Assembly: GCA_910577685.1 (NCBI GenBank)
Contig: CAJTOH010000002.1
Span: 107,202 to 171,201 of the forward strand
Reading direction: 5' to 3'
From: an uncultured Dorea sp.
Lineage (GTDB): Bacteria > Bacillota > Clostridia > Lachnospirales > Lachnospiraceae
Length of the DNA: 64,000 nucleotides
Positions within the stretch are counted from its first letter, which is position 1; each line of letters starts with the position of its first letter. The position numbers and the translations under genes are program-made. The notes beneath the pieces are model-generated. The model had not been told where the DNA came from and ran no database searches. It was given only the letters and a program-made list of their open reading frames with translations. Positions 50,927-59,982 of the stretch are shown here, one piece after another.

Positions 50927-51622
50927 CTAAAATTTCTCCACCTTATATCCAACTCCCCAGACCACCTTGAGATATCGCGGTTCCTTCGGGTTGATCTCGA
51001 TCTTCTCCCGAATATGGCGAATGTGTACGGCGACCGTGTTATCTACCCCGATCGCGTCCTCGTTCCAGATATTTTCATAGATCTGGTCTATGGAGAAAAC
51101 TTTTCCCTGATTTTTCACCAAAAGCAGTAAAATATTATATTCAATAGGGGTGAGTTTCACTGGCTCGCCATCTACGGTTACTTCTTTCAGGTCATCGTTG
51201 ATCGCTAACCCTCCGGCCTCGTAAACCTCCTGCCCCATATGTTCTGCCGTGCTGCCAAGCTGTGTATATCTCCGGAGCTGCGACTTGACCCTTGCCACCA
51301 ACTCCAACGGATTAAAGGGTTTCGTCACATAGTCGTCCGCTCCCACATTCAGCCCCAAGATCTTATCCGCATCCTCGGACTTCGCCGACAGAATAATAAT
51401 CGGCATGTTATTCTGCTCGCGAATCTTGAGCGTCGCCCGGATCCCGTCCAGTTTCGGCATCATTACATCCAGTACAAGAAGATCCGCTTTCTGTGTCTTC
51501 AGAACCCGCAGCGCTTCCTCGCCGTCATACGCTTTTAATACTTCATACCCCTCCTGTGTCAAATAGATATCGATCGCTTCTACGATCTCTTTGTCATCAT
51601 CGCATACTAATATTTTTGCCAT
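50927..51622 (-). CDS. OmpR/PhoB-type response regulator
   Basis: 231 residues from ATG 51622 with GGGAGGTG upstream; an earlier in-frame start at 51649 covers the ribosome site. The receiver domain (ILVCDDDKEI, LLVLDVMMP with the phosphoacceptor Asp, YVTKPF) is followed by a winged helix with VKLTPIEYNILLLL and VDNTVAVHIRHIREKI. It pairs with the kinase at 48293 and likely controls envelope functions, as VanR/PhoP-like regulators do; the targets are unknown. Confidence 0.94.
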   Translation of the reverse strand: MAKILVCDDDKEIVEAIDIYLTQEGYEVLKAYDGEEALRVLKTQKADLLVLDVMMPKLDGIRATLKIREQNNMPIIILSAKSEDADKILGLNVGADDYVTKPFNPLELVARVKSQLRRYTQLGSTAEHMGQEVYEAGGLAINDDLKEVTVDGEPVKLTPIEYNILLLLVKNQGKVFSIDQIYENIWNEDAIGVDNTVAVHIRHIREKIEINPKEPRYLKVVWGVGYKVEKF

Positions 51623-51741
51623 TTTCATCACCTCCCTTATACTATACAAGAATAGCAGTTATTTTTTAAGAGCTATTTACATAAATTCTTAAGATATTAT
51701 GAAAACCGCATCTTCCGACGCATTACTTGGGTGTCTGAGAA

Positions 51742-51820
51742 TGTCGAATTATATCTTAGTATGTCGAAAAATTACTGTATTTGTCGTCAATGCTTCTAAC
51801 CTCAATATTTTCGATATAAT
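51742..51820 (+). promoter_or_regulatory. three Spo0A-type boxes at 20-bp spacing plus -10 box
   Basis: TGTCGAA at 51742-51748 and 51762-51768, and TGTCGTC at 51782-51788, start exactly 20 bases apart. TGTCGAA is the core 0A box bound by Spo0A. A TATAAT lies at 51815-51820 with no -35 match, and an inverted near-box TTCGATA overlaps it. They precede the orphan Spo0A-like gene. Confidence 0.6.
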
Positions 51821-51874
51821 GACCATGTAGCATGCTTTATTGTTTCTCAATGGGAAGGTACTGAGGGTTTTGTT

Positions 51875-52222
51875 ATGAATCAGAAAATAGAATATCTTAT
51901 TCGTTCTCTTGGCATCGGCGCTACATATCGTGGATACCGCTATCTGAGCTATGGAATTCAACTTTGTTTAGAAAATGAAGATTATCTCTTATCTGTTAGT
52001 AAAACTCTTTATCCTCAGATTGCGAAGCATTACTTAACAACAAGTTATAGTGTCGAAAGGGACATCCGTACCGTAATTAAGGTATGTTGGGACAGAGGAA
52101 ATAAGAAGCTTTTACAAGAAATTGCTTTAAGGCCGTTGATCTCCAAGCCACCGTCAAGTGAATTTTTCGATATACTTACAGCACACTTAAAGCACAAATC
52201 AATATCTACACCTTTGGTTTAA
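51875..52222 (+). CDS. stand-alone Spo0A C-terminal DNA-binding domain protein
   Basis: 115 residues. IEYLIRSLGIGATYRGYRYL and YPQIAKHYLTTSYSVERDIRTVIKVCW match the DNA-binding effector domain of the sporulation regulator Spo0A. No receiver domain is present, so it cannot be controlled by phosphorelay in the usual way. The recognition-helix segment is well kept, so it may bind 0A boxes, including those at its own promoter. Start: GAGGG seven bases before ATG 51875. Confidence 0.85.
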   Translation: MNQKIEYLIRSLGIGATYRGYRYLSYGIQLCLENEDYLLSVSKTLYPQIAKHYLTTSYSVERDIRTVIKVCWDRGNKKLLQEIALRPLISKPPSSEFFDILTAHLKHKSISTPLV

Positions 52223-52565
52223 GGTTTCTTCTTAAGTTCTTAAGTCCTTCTTAAGGATTTTTCTTTTTCTTTTATGGAATTAACATACTTTGGACATATT
52301 TTTTTCTTATACTTTTAGTCAGATAGTTGATTAACATCACTATCTCCCCCTCAATAAAGTAATGTATCGCGAAGGGGCGCCAGAGCGATGCAGCGCTTTA
52401 CTCTCATTCCTTTTAGATAACTATAACAACAACGAGAACCCCACATTCCGATGGTTTGTGGGGTTCTTGCTGATCTCCTCCGGCGTCTGACGGGAAATTC
52501 TTTGTTTTTAAGCGTGAAAAAACGATGGCAATTAAGTCCTCGCCTTTTCTTAGAAATTATTTACA
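52223..52565. other. intergenic region with a strong hairpin
   Basis: AGAACCCCACA (52435-52445) and TGTGGGGTTCT (52457-52467) form an 11-base-pair stem with an 11-base loop, terminator-like but without a T run. CTTAAG-rich sequence follows the Spo0A-like gene (52225-52260) and ends in TTTTTCTTTTTC, a likely terminator. No gene is supported here. Confidence 0.45.
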
Positions 52566-53879
52566 TTATTGAGGAAGGCAGTAATGGGTGTTCTTGCCTT
52601 TTCCTTCTTGGATAAGCAGACCGTTTTCAATCATTTTCTTTAGAAGCCGTCCGCATGATGACTGACCCACATCAAGCAGGATTTCTATTTCTTTTCTTGT
52701 AACAAAGCCCCGTTGCCTTGTCAGAGCAATCACCTTTTCTTCCGGCGTGACTTTCTTTGGATTTACCTGTATTTGTCTTGCGGGTTCAGGCTTTTCATTC
52801 TGATTAGGGAGGATAATCTTAAATGCATTATCAGATGTTTCAATCTGCGGTGTCATCCCTGTTCCCTCATACGCTTCCATGATTTTTATAATTCCGGTCC
52901 CATAGGCTTCTATCAGCTCCAAACGGTAAAATACATTTGCCAGTTTGGTGTTCCGACAGACGGAAATGCCCATCGTTATATCTTTTAAGGACACGCCGCT
53001 TACCAGACCGCCGATAGAGGTGAATTCAATTCTGTCTGCATAAAGGCTGATGAAGGTACTGGCATGGAATGAGTATTCACGGTGTACCAGAAGATTCAAA
53101 AGAGCCTCCCTGACTGCTGTTTCCGGATAATCTCGTCTGTCAATACGATATAACTTTTCAAAGGTTGAGTGCGTCTGATTGCGGAAATCAATAAAATCAT
53201 AGGCTTCATCCATCTGCTGAAACAGGGAACCGGAAAATTCTTTTCGATCCTTAAATTCACTCTGCGTTGTACCTTGAAAAACAGCAGCCTTAATTGTATG
53301 CACACACTGATCCGAAAGCAGCCGACCCAAGTTCGTATAGACACCATCCTGTGTTACTAATCCCAGTGTTTTCATTTGTGTGAGACCAAACTTTACATTT
53401 CTTTCAGCAAATATTTTTTTTGCACTTTCAAAGGTTAGATTCTGTTCCAATGACCGCATTTCTTCAAAATGATCTCCGTCAGTTTCTTTTATCATACGGC
53501 GGATTGCCGTATTTGTGGCCGGAACAGAGGAATAACCCTGACGGACATAAACGCCTTCAGGACGCAATCCCTTTTTGGCTATATAATATGGTCGCTCTGT
53601 TCCCCGCTGAATTTCAACTGCAACGATTTTCCTTCCATCTACTGTTACTGTTTCATAGTGAAGAAACATCGTCAGATCCGGTTTAATTGCGTCTCTAACC
53701 ATATTGCTAATCTGCAAAGAAGTTTCGTCTGGGTTATCCAGTCCTAACACTGTTCCATCATCCCGAACGCCGATGTACAATTTTCCTCCCTCGCAGTTTG
53801 CAAAAGCAATGATTTCTTTTTTTATATCCTCTACCACAATTGCTTTTAGTTCAACCGTTTCGCTTTCCTGAAAAATCAT
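52566..53879 (-). CDS. AlbA_2-type putative regulator with C-terminal winged helix
   Basis: 437 residues from ATG 53879 with AGGAGG seven bases upstream; the earlier in-frame start at 53909 has none. The AlbA_2 domain shows ETVELKAIVVEDIKKEIIAFAN and GGKLYIGVRDDG; the GHKL-like part has AVREALLNLLVHREYS and EAYGTGIIKIMEAY. A winged helix ends the protein (RGFVTRKEIEILLDVGQSS). It is shorter than the paralogue at 20482 and lacks the SESM linker. A large inverted repeat sits at its promoter. Confidence 0.82.
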   Translation of the reverse strand: MIFQESETVELKAIVVEDIKKEIIAFANCEGGKLYIGVRDDGTVLGLDNPDETSLQISNMVRDAIKPDLTMFLHYETVTVDGRKIVAVEIQRGTERPYYIAKKGLRPEGVYVRQGYSSVPATNTAIRRMIKETDGDHFEEMRSLEQNLTFESAKKIFAERNVKFGLTQMKTLGLVTQDGVYTNLGRLLSDQCVHTIKAAVFQGTTQSEFKDRKEFSGSLFQQMDEAYDFIDFRNQTHSTFEKLYRIDRRDYPETAVREALLNLLVHREYSFHASTFISLYADRIEFTSIGGLVSGVSLKDITMGISVCRNTKLANVFYRLELIEAYGTGIIKIMEAYEGTGMTPQIETSDNAFKIILPNQNEKPEPARQIQVNPKKVTPEEKVIALTRQRGFVTRKEIEILLDVGQSSCGRLLKKMIENGLLIQEGKGKNTHYCLPQ

Positions 53880-53909
53880 TTGACCGCCTCCTAATTTAAT
53901 TCTGCCCAT

Positions 53910-53962
53910 ATTCTAATCATTCTAACCATTCTTGTCAACCATTTGGTTAGAATGGTTAGAAT
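53910..53962. promoter_or_regulatory. inverted-repeat operator upstream of the AlbA_2 gene
   Basis: ATTCTAATCATTCTAACC (53910-53927) is inverted at GGTTAGAATGGTTAGAAT (53945-53962) with one mismatch, and each arm is itself a direct duplication of GGTTAGAAT. Position directly upstream of the gene suggests autoregulation by its winged helix. Confidence 0.6.
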
Positions 53963-54043
53963 AAATTAAATGTACAATAGGAAATGGCAGACATATCAAT
54001 CACTTTACGCAAATGTGTACCGTATATCTTATATTCAAATACA

Positions 54044-54086
54044 ACAGAGCCCTCACACATTCCTATAGCTTGTGTGGGGGCTCTGT
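54044..54086 (-). terminator. terminator of the nitroreductase gene
   Basis: ACAGAGCCC and GGGCTCTGT form the outer stem with TGTGTG/CACACA inside; TTGTATTTG follows on the minus strand. It starts 23 bases after the stop codon. Confidence 0.7.
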
Positions 54087-54108
54087 CTTGTGTAATTCCG
54101 AGGCAATA

Positions 54109-54618
54109 TTAGTAAGATACTAACCGGCTCATAGGGATTCTCGTCTTCTCATGCCGCTCCATGTCGGCAGGTTCTTCGTCCGCATAGCCGATTGCCAGAA
54201 TATTTATCGGCTCCAGATGATCGGGCAGGCCAAATTCACCGATTATTACATCCGGTTTGAAGTGGCAGATCCAGACGGAACCAAGCCCCGACTCTGTCGC
54301 CTGAAGCATCATATGGTCTGTCAGGATGGCTGCGTCAATGTCCCCTGTCTGTTTCCGGTCATACGGACGCACCCATGCTTTCTCATGATCCGCGCAGACG
54401 ATGACTGCCAGCGGGGCGCCGTAGATATTTGCCGCCTTCCCAATCTTCGCAAGCCCTTCCTCACTTCGTACTACGATCAGATGTACGGGCTGGCGGTTTG
54501 CCGCGGTGGGCGCTACTCGGGCAGCCTCTAAAATCTTATCCAGTTTTTCCTGCTCTACGGGCTGCTTCTTATAGCTGCGTACGGAAAAACGCTTTTTTGC
54601 AATGTCTAAAAAATCCAT
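54109..54618 (-). CDS. nitroreductase family flavoprotein
   Basis: 169 residues. An FMN-binding fold with KKRFSVRSYKKQPV at the start, AARVAPTAANRQP (about 33-45) and ATESGLGSVWICHF (about 108-121). It should reduce nitro compounds, quinones or similar with NAD(P)H as a dimer; the physiological substrate is unknown. It is divergent from an HxlR regulator, the usual arrangement for redox-responsive control. Confidence 0.92.
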   Translation of the reverse strand: MDFLDIAKKRFSVRSYKKQPVEQEKLDKILEAARVAPTAANRQPVHLIVVRSEEGLAKIGKAANIYGAPLAVIVCADHEKAWVRPYDRKQTGDIDAAILTDHMMLQATESGLGSVWICHFKPDVIIGEFGLPDHLEPINILAIGYADEEPADMERHEKTRIPMSRLVSY

Positions 54619-54751
54619 AGCATCAAATCCTTTCTTTATGTTATGATTGCAATCAAGTACATTGTAGCATTGAAATAAATTTTCGCAAGAGTTTACTTTT
54701 TTGGTAGATACTTTCCAAAAAGATAGTACCCTTGCAGTCTGGAGGATGATA

Positions 54752-55099
54752 ATGAAATCTGAGAAGAAAGAATTTAACTGTCCTGTGGAAGCTACGCTTT
54801 CTCTAATCGGCGGGAAGTATAAGCCTTTGATCTTATGGCATCTGATCGGGCATCCGCGGCATTATATGGAACTGCAGCGGCTGATACCTAAGGCAACGCC
54901 GAAAATGCTGTCGGGACAGCTTCATGGGTTAGAGGATTGCGGGATGATTCACCGGGAGGTGATTCCTGAGAAACCGCCTAAGACGATTTATTCACTGACT
55001 CCTTTGGGGGAGAGTGTTGTTCCTGTGCTAGAGGCTATGTGTGATTGGGGGAAGGACTATTTGGAAAAGGATATTCCGGAAAATGGGACTCTCGGATAG
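54752..55099 (+). CDS. HxlR family winged-helix regulator
   Basis: 115 residues from ATG 54752, which has GGAGG six bases upstream; earlier in-frame ATGs cover that site. HxlR signature: CPVEATLSLIGGKYKPLILW, ELQRLIPKATPKMLSGQL and YSLTPLGESVVPVLEAM. An N-terminal Cys at the start of CPVE is the position used for thiol sensing in some members. It probably regulates the divergent nitroreductase; GGTAGATAC and GATAGTACC (about 54703-54730) form a candidate operator. Confidence 0.92.
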   Translation: MKSEKKEFNCPVEATLSLIGGKYKPLILWHLIGHPRHYMELQRLIPKATPKMLSGQLHGLEDCGMIHREVIPEKPPKTIYSLTPLGESVVPVLEAMCDWGKDYLEKDIPENGTLG

Positions 55100-55331
55100 C
55101 ATTTTGAGCCGGAAACACAATCCGTCCAACGGAAATTTCCGGCTCATCCTTAAGTATTCACTTACATCGGATACTACGTCATGGCATATCTCCTGCGATA
55201 ATATTCCATCGTCCGATACTTTTATCGTGAGTAAACATTTTGTCCTAATCTACCTTTCTTTCATTTTTATCCAATACTATAATTCTACCATAGACATTGT
55301 ATTCTTTCAAAACAAATGACAAGCCGCTATG

Positions 55332-57353
55332 TCACGGAATGTTGGAGTATTCCCCAAAATCCAACTCCCTTACCGGCGTCCGGCACACCCCGTTCTCACA
55401 CAAATAATACGCCGCCCCTCCCTCAGGCAGCGGATACCCTGCCGTAAACGGCGCACATTCAGCCAAATCCTCCGCATTTTCCTTCGTTTTGACCAAAATA
55501 TCGATTCCATACGCCGGCAATTTCTCAAACTGTCTCCCCGGCTCCTCTGACATGTCTCCGCTTACGGCGCACACCAATTCCCGATGGGGATAGATTGCCT
55601 CAGCCATTGCTAAAAGTGCAAAACTGCAGCCGGCAGGATACTTATAAACCTCCCGCGCACAATACCGCATCTGCCTTTCGGCCGCTTCCCGCCATTTTGC
55701 CTCCCCAGTCAAAGCCGCCAGCTTCTGAAGCGCCATTGCCGCCGCAGAATTACCGGAAGGCGCCGCCCCGTCATACATTTCTTTGGGACGTGCGATCAAC
55801 TGCGCCGCATCCGATGCATTAATGAAATATCCTCCCTCATTTTCATCTTCAAAAAAACGGATCATCTGTTCTGCCCGCCGAATTGCGCAAGAAAGATATC
55901 CCACCTGAAAACCGGCCCGGTACAGCTCCAGCAATGCAAGGGTATAAACCGCATAATCCTCCAGCTGTCCTTGATGCGCCGCATCCCCGCCGCGGTAACG
56001 CAGATAGAGCCTCCCGTCCTCCCCACTCATATGCGTCTCGATAAACCCCTGAGCCTTTTGGGCCGCTTCCAGATACCTCTTCTCTTTCAATACGGTTCCC
56101 GCCCGGGCAAATGCAAGTATTGTCCATGAATTCCAAGAAAGCAGAATTTTATCGTCTTTATGAAGGCTTGTCCGTTTCAAACGATACTGATACAGCCGGT
56201 CATCACTCGTCTTACAGTTTTCTTCTGTCTGTCCGCTCCGAATCCGGTTGGGAATACTCTTCCCCTCAAAATTTCCCTCTTCCGTGATTCCGTACTGCCT
56301 GCAGAATTCTTTCCCGTCGGCTTCCCCCAACACGGATATGATTTCCTCAGGCGTAAATACATAATATTTCCCCTCCACGCCTTCACTGTCTGCGTCCTGA
56401 CCGCAGTAAAATCCGCCCTGTCTGTCCGTCAGCTCCCGCAGTATATAATCCGCAGTGTCCTTTACCATATCCTTATACTTTGCTTTTCCCGTAACCCGGT
56501 ACGCTTCCAGATACGCCAGAATCAGCAGCGCATTATCATACAGCATTTTTTCAAAATGGGGAACAAGCCACTGCGCGTCCGTCGAATAGCGTGAAAATCC
56601 CCCTCCGATGTGATCGTGGATTCCGCCGTCTGCCATGGCGTTTAATGTGGTTTCCGCCATATGAAGCGCATCCGTTTCCTGCTCTTCCTCTGCATAACGC
56701 ATCAAAAAGAGCAGGTTATGAGGCGCCGGGAACTTCGGCGCGTCTCCGAAGCCTCCCCATTCCGGATCAAACTGCTTGGCAAAGATGCGGTACGCTTTCC
56801 TTAACATCTCTTTTTCAGGTAATCTATGTTCGGAACCGTTCTCCCCGGAAACGCAGTCCCTATTGATAAGCGCCGTAATCTCTTCACTATCCCTAAGAAG
56901 CTCCTGCCTCCTGGTCTTCCATAGCTTGAGAACTTCGCTTAAGACATCCAGAAGCCCCGGACGTCCATAATACCGTTCTTTTGGGAAATACGTCCCGGCA
57001 AAGAATGGTTTTTGCTTTGGCGTCATGATAATCGTAAGCGGCCATCCGCCTTGTCCTGTAACGGCCTGACAGACGGACATATACACCGCGTCTATATCCG
57101 GACGTTCCTCCCTGTCTACCTTGACGCATACAAACCCCTGATTCAAAAGTTCCGCAACGTCCTGATCCTCGAAGGATTCATGCGCCATCACATGACACCA
57201 GTGGCAGGTAGAATAACCGATACTGAGAAAAATGGGCTTATCCTCTGTCTCGGCTTTTTGAAACGCCTCATCACACCAAGGATACCATTCTACCGGATTA
57301 TCCTTGTGCTGGAAAAGGTAAGGCGACTTTTCGTCTTTCAATCTGTTGGGCAT
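55332..57353 (-). CDS. thioredoxin-domain protein, YyaL/SSP411 type (DUF255)
   Basis: 673 residues. The N-terminal thioredoxin-like domain has NPVEWYPWCDEAF and STCHWCHVMAHESF (CHWC near 51); the remainder is an alpha/alpha toroid resembling N-acylglucosamine epimerases, with HDHIGGGFSRYSTD and WLVPHFEKMLYDNA. The family is conserved from bacteria to man (spermatogenesis-associated protein 20) but the reaction is not established. Cytoplasmic, monocistronic, ATG with AAGGAAG upstream. Confidence 0.92.
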   Translation of the reverse strand: MPNRLKDEKSPYLFQHKDNPVEWYPWCDEAFQKAETEDKPIFLSIGYSTCHWCHVMAHESFEDQDVAELLNQGFVCVKVDREERPDIDAVYMSVCQAVTGQGGWPLTIIMTPKQKPFFAGTYFPKERYYGRPGLLDVLSEVLKLWKTRRQELLRDSEEITALINRDCVSGENGSEHRLPEKEMLRKAYRIFAKQFDPEWGGFGDAPKFPAPHNLLFLMRYAEEEQETDALHMAETTLNAMADGGIHDHIGGGFSRYSTDAQWLVPHFEKMLYDNALLILAYLEAYRVTGKAKYKDMVKDTADYILRELTDRQGGFYCGQDADSEGVEGKYYVFTPEEIISVLGEADGKEFCRQYGITEEGNFEGKSIPNRIRSGQTEENCKTSDDRLYQYRLKRTSLHKDDKILLSWNSWTILAFARAGTVLKEKRYLEAAQKAQGFIETHMSGEDGRLYLRYRGGDAAHQGQLEDYAVYTLALLELYRAGFQVGYLSCAIRRAEQMIRFFEDENEGGYFINASDAAQLIARPKEMYDGAAPSGNSAAAMALQKLAALTGEAKWREAAERQMRYCAREVYKYPAGCSFALLAMAEAIYPHRELVCAVSGDMSEEPGRQFEKLPAYGIDILVKTKENAEDLAECAPFTAGYPLPEGGAAYYLCENGVCRTPVRELDFGEYSNIP

Positions 57354-57518
57354 GAGCTTTTCTTCCTTTCATATGGTAATACATTTACTTAATATAGCAT
57401 AGTATTACCAGAAAATTGAAAATCAATCATTTTATACGTCTCTCTATATTTCCCAGCATCCCTATTCCGCACACTTATCTTCTCCAACATATTCTCATGG
57501 AACGTTCACATAGAAGAC

Positions 57519-58340
57519 TTAAATACTATGTTTACCAAACAATTTCCGGTATTTCTCAAAAAATTCATAAAAGAAACGTATATTGTCCAGCTCATACCAC
57601 TGAACCTCATCCATACCTTCTGAATCCAGATTGTATATCTTAGCCTGCAAAGTCCCCAACATAAACGGCGAATGTGTCGCAATAATAAACTGGCATCCCA
57701 GAAAACGCGCCGTCTTGTTAATCTCTTCCGCCAATTTCACCTGATTTTCCGGAGACAGGGACACCTCCGGCTCATCCAGCAAATACAGATTATCCGGTAC
57801 AAACGCGTCCATAAGAAGCTGCATAGTCGTTTCTCCATTAGAATACTTCTCCTGAGCAAACCGGATAATCTGTTCTCTGGTAAAGAAGCTGTTCTCGCGG
57901 CTGTAAAAAGCCTTCTCCGCCGTTGTCCGGTCAACGCCCTTCTGCCTCATAAGTTCAAAGACATACCCTCTTTCCAGCGCCTCCTCCTGCTGAATCTTCT
58001 TTATTTCATACAAAATATCTTCACTTTTTATATAAAGGCTGCCTTTCGGAATACGCACACGTCTCCCCAACTCGTCCTCCCCTACGCCGAACCTGCACTC
58101 ACGGACAAATTTATCAATGTAGCCCTGCCCATAAGCATAAGTCTCACATCCTCTGGCTCCAACCTTCTGGGCAATAATATTGAGTAAGGTAGATTTTCCG
58201 GATCCGTTATTGCCGTAGATAATCGTAATCGGGGCAAATACCAGAGGCTCTATTTCCTTCCTGCAAAAAACGTTGTAAGGATAAATATGAGGACTTTTTA
58301 CTTTCTTCCCTGATATGACAAACGTACTTAAATATATCAT
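57519..58340 (-). CDS. AAA-type ATP-binding protein, ABC/SMC-like ATPase
   Basis: 273 residues, no membrane helix. Walker A is GNNGSGKST (about 43-51), the signature region is EKYSNGETTMQ, Walker B is LYLLDEPEVSLS (about 193-204) and the switch His is in IATHSPFML. The architecture is that of single-chain AAA_21-like ATPases seen in defence and repair settings. No partner nuclease is adjacent; the small membrane protein and kptA upstream are the nearest genes. Function unknown. Confidence 0.82.
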   Translation of the reverse strand: MIYLSTFVISGKKVKSPHIYPYNVFCRKEIEPLVFAPITIIYGNNGSGKSTLLNIIAQKVGARGCETYAYGQGYIDKFVRECRFGVGEDELGRRVRIPKGSLYIKSEDILYEIKKIQQEEALERGYVFELMRQKGVDRTTAEKAFYSRENSFFTREQIIRFAQEKYSNGETTMQLLMDAFVPDNLYLLDEPEVSLSPENQVKLAEEINKTARFLGCQFIIATHSPFMLGTLQAKIYNLDSEGMDEVQWYELDNIRFFYEFFEKYRKLFGKHSI

Positions 58341-58404
58341 TTATTCTGCCTTTCATCTTGAATAAGACTTCTTCTGCTGAAAAAAGCAGCCTTCCGGCTT
58401 ATCG

Positions 58405-58620
58405 CTAATTATGCGTTTTAACCAGAGAAATTATGCCTGCAATCACCAATAGCGGTACCGCCAGATAGATAACCCCTGCCACCACAAGCCCGACCAAAAC
58501 CAACGGTAAAAATATAATCGTAACTAATATCCTGGCAAGCCCCCACGACGCCTTAACCGCAAATATGAGCAGCTTCCCAAATACAAGAAATGTCAGAATT
58601 GTAAATAATAATGTAAACAT
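58405..58620 (-). CDS. small hydrophobic membrane protein
   Basis: 71 residues, hydrophobic almost throughout, with two to three membrane helices. The AGGAGG six bases before ATG 58620 lies in the 3' end of kptA, whose stop is one base upstream, so translation is coupled. No family recognised. Confidence 0.65.
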   Translation of the reverse strand: MFTLLFTILTFLVFGKLLIFAVKASWGLARILVTIIFLPLVLVGLVVAGVIYLAVPLLVIAGIISLVKTHN

Positions 58621-58621
58621 A

Positions 58622-59164
58622 TCAAACCTCCTTCATTTTTTCCAAATACCGGACCGGAACCTCTTTTGTAAGCCATACGCCATTCTTTGAACAGTAGAAA
58701 GTATACCCATCTTCCTGCATTTTTCCCGCAAATACCCGAAATATAACCGCCTTCCCATGCCTCTGCCCAACTTTGCGTGCAGTATCAATATCGCTGGAAA
58801 TATGCACGTACAGCCTGCTTTTGGGAATCAGTCCGGTCTTTTCTATAGAAGCTAAATACTTCTCTCCTGTGCCATGCCACAAAAACTCAGGCGGTTTTGC
58901 CGTCTCTAACTCTACGTCGACCGGAATCGAATGACCCTGATTCGCACGGATTAACGTCCTGTCCCCGTTAAAGGAATAACGCTGCTTTTGATCCGTTCTT
59001 ACGATCTCTTCCAGCATATCCCTGTCAAACTCTCTGGTCTTCCTTATCCCCGCAACAACTTCATCTACTTCCGCCCATCCGTATTCATCCAAAGATATTC
59101 CTATTACCTCCGGCTTATGGCGAAGTATTAAACTTAAAAACCTGCTGGCCGCTGACAAATCCAT
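58622..59164 (-). CDS. kptA: RNA 2'-phosphotransferase, Tpt1/KptA family
   Basis: 180 residues. SRFLSLILRHKPEVIG near the start, then IRANQGHSIPVD and LWHGTGEKYLASIE, and later HISSDIDTARKVGQRHG, are the NAD+-binding and catalytic motifs of Tpt1. The enzyme moves a 2'-phosphate from RNA to NAD+. In bacteria without tRNA splicing its purpose is unclear, perhaps RNA repair or ADP-ribosylation. AAGGAG lies before ATG 59164. Confidence 0.93.
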   Translation of the reverse strand: MDLSAASRFLSLILRHKPEVIGISLDEYGWAEVDEVVAGIRKTREFDRDMLEEIVRTDQKQRYSFNGDRTLIRANQGHSIPVDVELETAKPPEFLWHGTGEKYLASIEKTGLIPKSRLYVHISSDIDTARKVGQRHGKAVIFRVFAGKMQEDGYTFYCSKNGVWLTKEVPVRYLEKMKEV

Positions 59165-59429
59165 TCCCTACTCCTTTTCTTGAAACTATTTAATGCTTTC
59201 TTCTCTTAATTAATTTTACATATAATTATTCCTGTTTTCAAGTACAATAAAAAATCAGTAATCTCGTATTGCTTTATTGTATGATTATAATCCAAAACAG
59301 TCACAACTAGAATAGAAACGGTTATGGGCAAATTTCTTGAAAATGTAGAAGTCATATTATATAATGATAAAAATCTGTGAGGAGATACTTCGTTATATAA
59401 TAATAAACTATCCGGAAGGAGATACCGCT

Positions 59430-59885
59430 ATGAAAAAGCTAAAAATTATACTAGTCGGCCTGCTGTGCCTACTCACGGCATCATGCAGCAATGACTTCGC
59501 CAAACGTGAGTATGACGCGGATGAAAAGATATCGCAAACAGCCGACCGCTATACGAAACAAGTTTCTGTCAGTAATTCCACAAACCGAAAATATTCACTT
59601 ACAGTCGGCAAATTTGACGGACGTGAAACTATATGGAAAAAAAGAGTCTACGAAAACCGCAGTGTAGAAATAAACGTTTCTCTCAGCCTTTCAAAGGGCC
59701 AGGTTAAGATAGTACATATTGACAAAGACGGCAATGTTACGACCGTAATCGAGTGTACACCGGACACTTCCACGGATGGATTTGTAACCGAAACAGTTTC
59801 ATTAAAGAACGGAAAGAACCGATTTAAAATCGTCGGATACGACTGCGAGGATATCGATTTAAAGATAGAATATGCAGAACCATAA
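59430..59885 (+). CDS. predicted lipoprotein of unknown function
   Basis: 151 residues from ATG 59430 with AAGGAG eight bases upstream; the longer frame from 59364 includes the leader. A lipoprotein signal ends at LTASC, giving an acylated Cys near residue 18. The mature part is beta-rich (VSVSNSTNRKYSLTVGKFDG) and resembles a small Ig-like or jelly-roll domain. Monocistronic. No family recognised. Confidence 0.7.
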   Translation: MKKLKIILVGLLCLLTASCSNDFAKREYDADEKISQTADRYTKQVSVSNSTNRKYSLTVGKFDGRETIWKKRVYENRSVEINVSLSLSKGQVKIVHIDKDGNVTTVIECTPDTSTDGFVTETVSLKNGKNRFKIVGYDCEDIDLKIEYAEP

Positions 59886-59982
59886 TGACCAAATATTACG
59901 CATGATCAACAGCGGCTGCGTGCGGCAGCCGCACTCCGCCAAATCGGGGCAGATTACATGAACAAATACGCCAAATCAGATT

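Noticed and set aside
55276..55305. GACATTGTATTCT with a TATAGT-like box, resembling the WYL operator
   Set aside because: The right half-site is lost and no minus-strand gene starts downstream of it.
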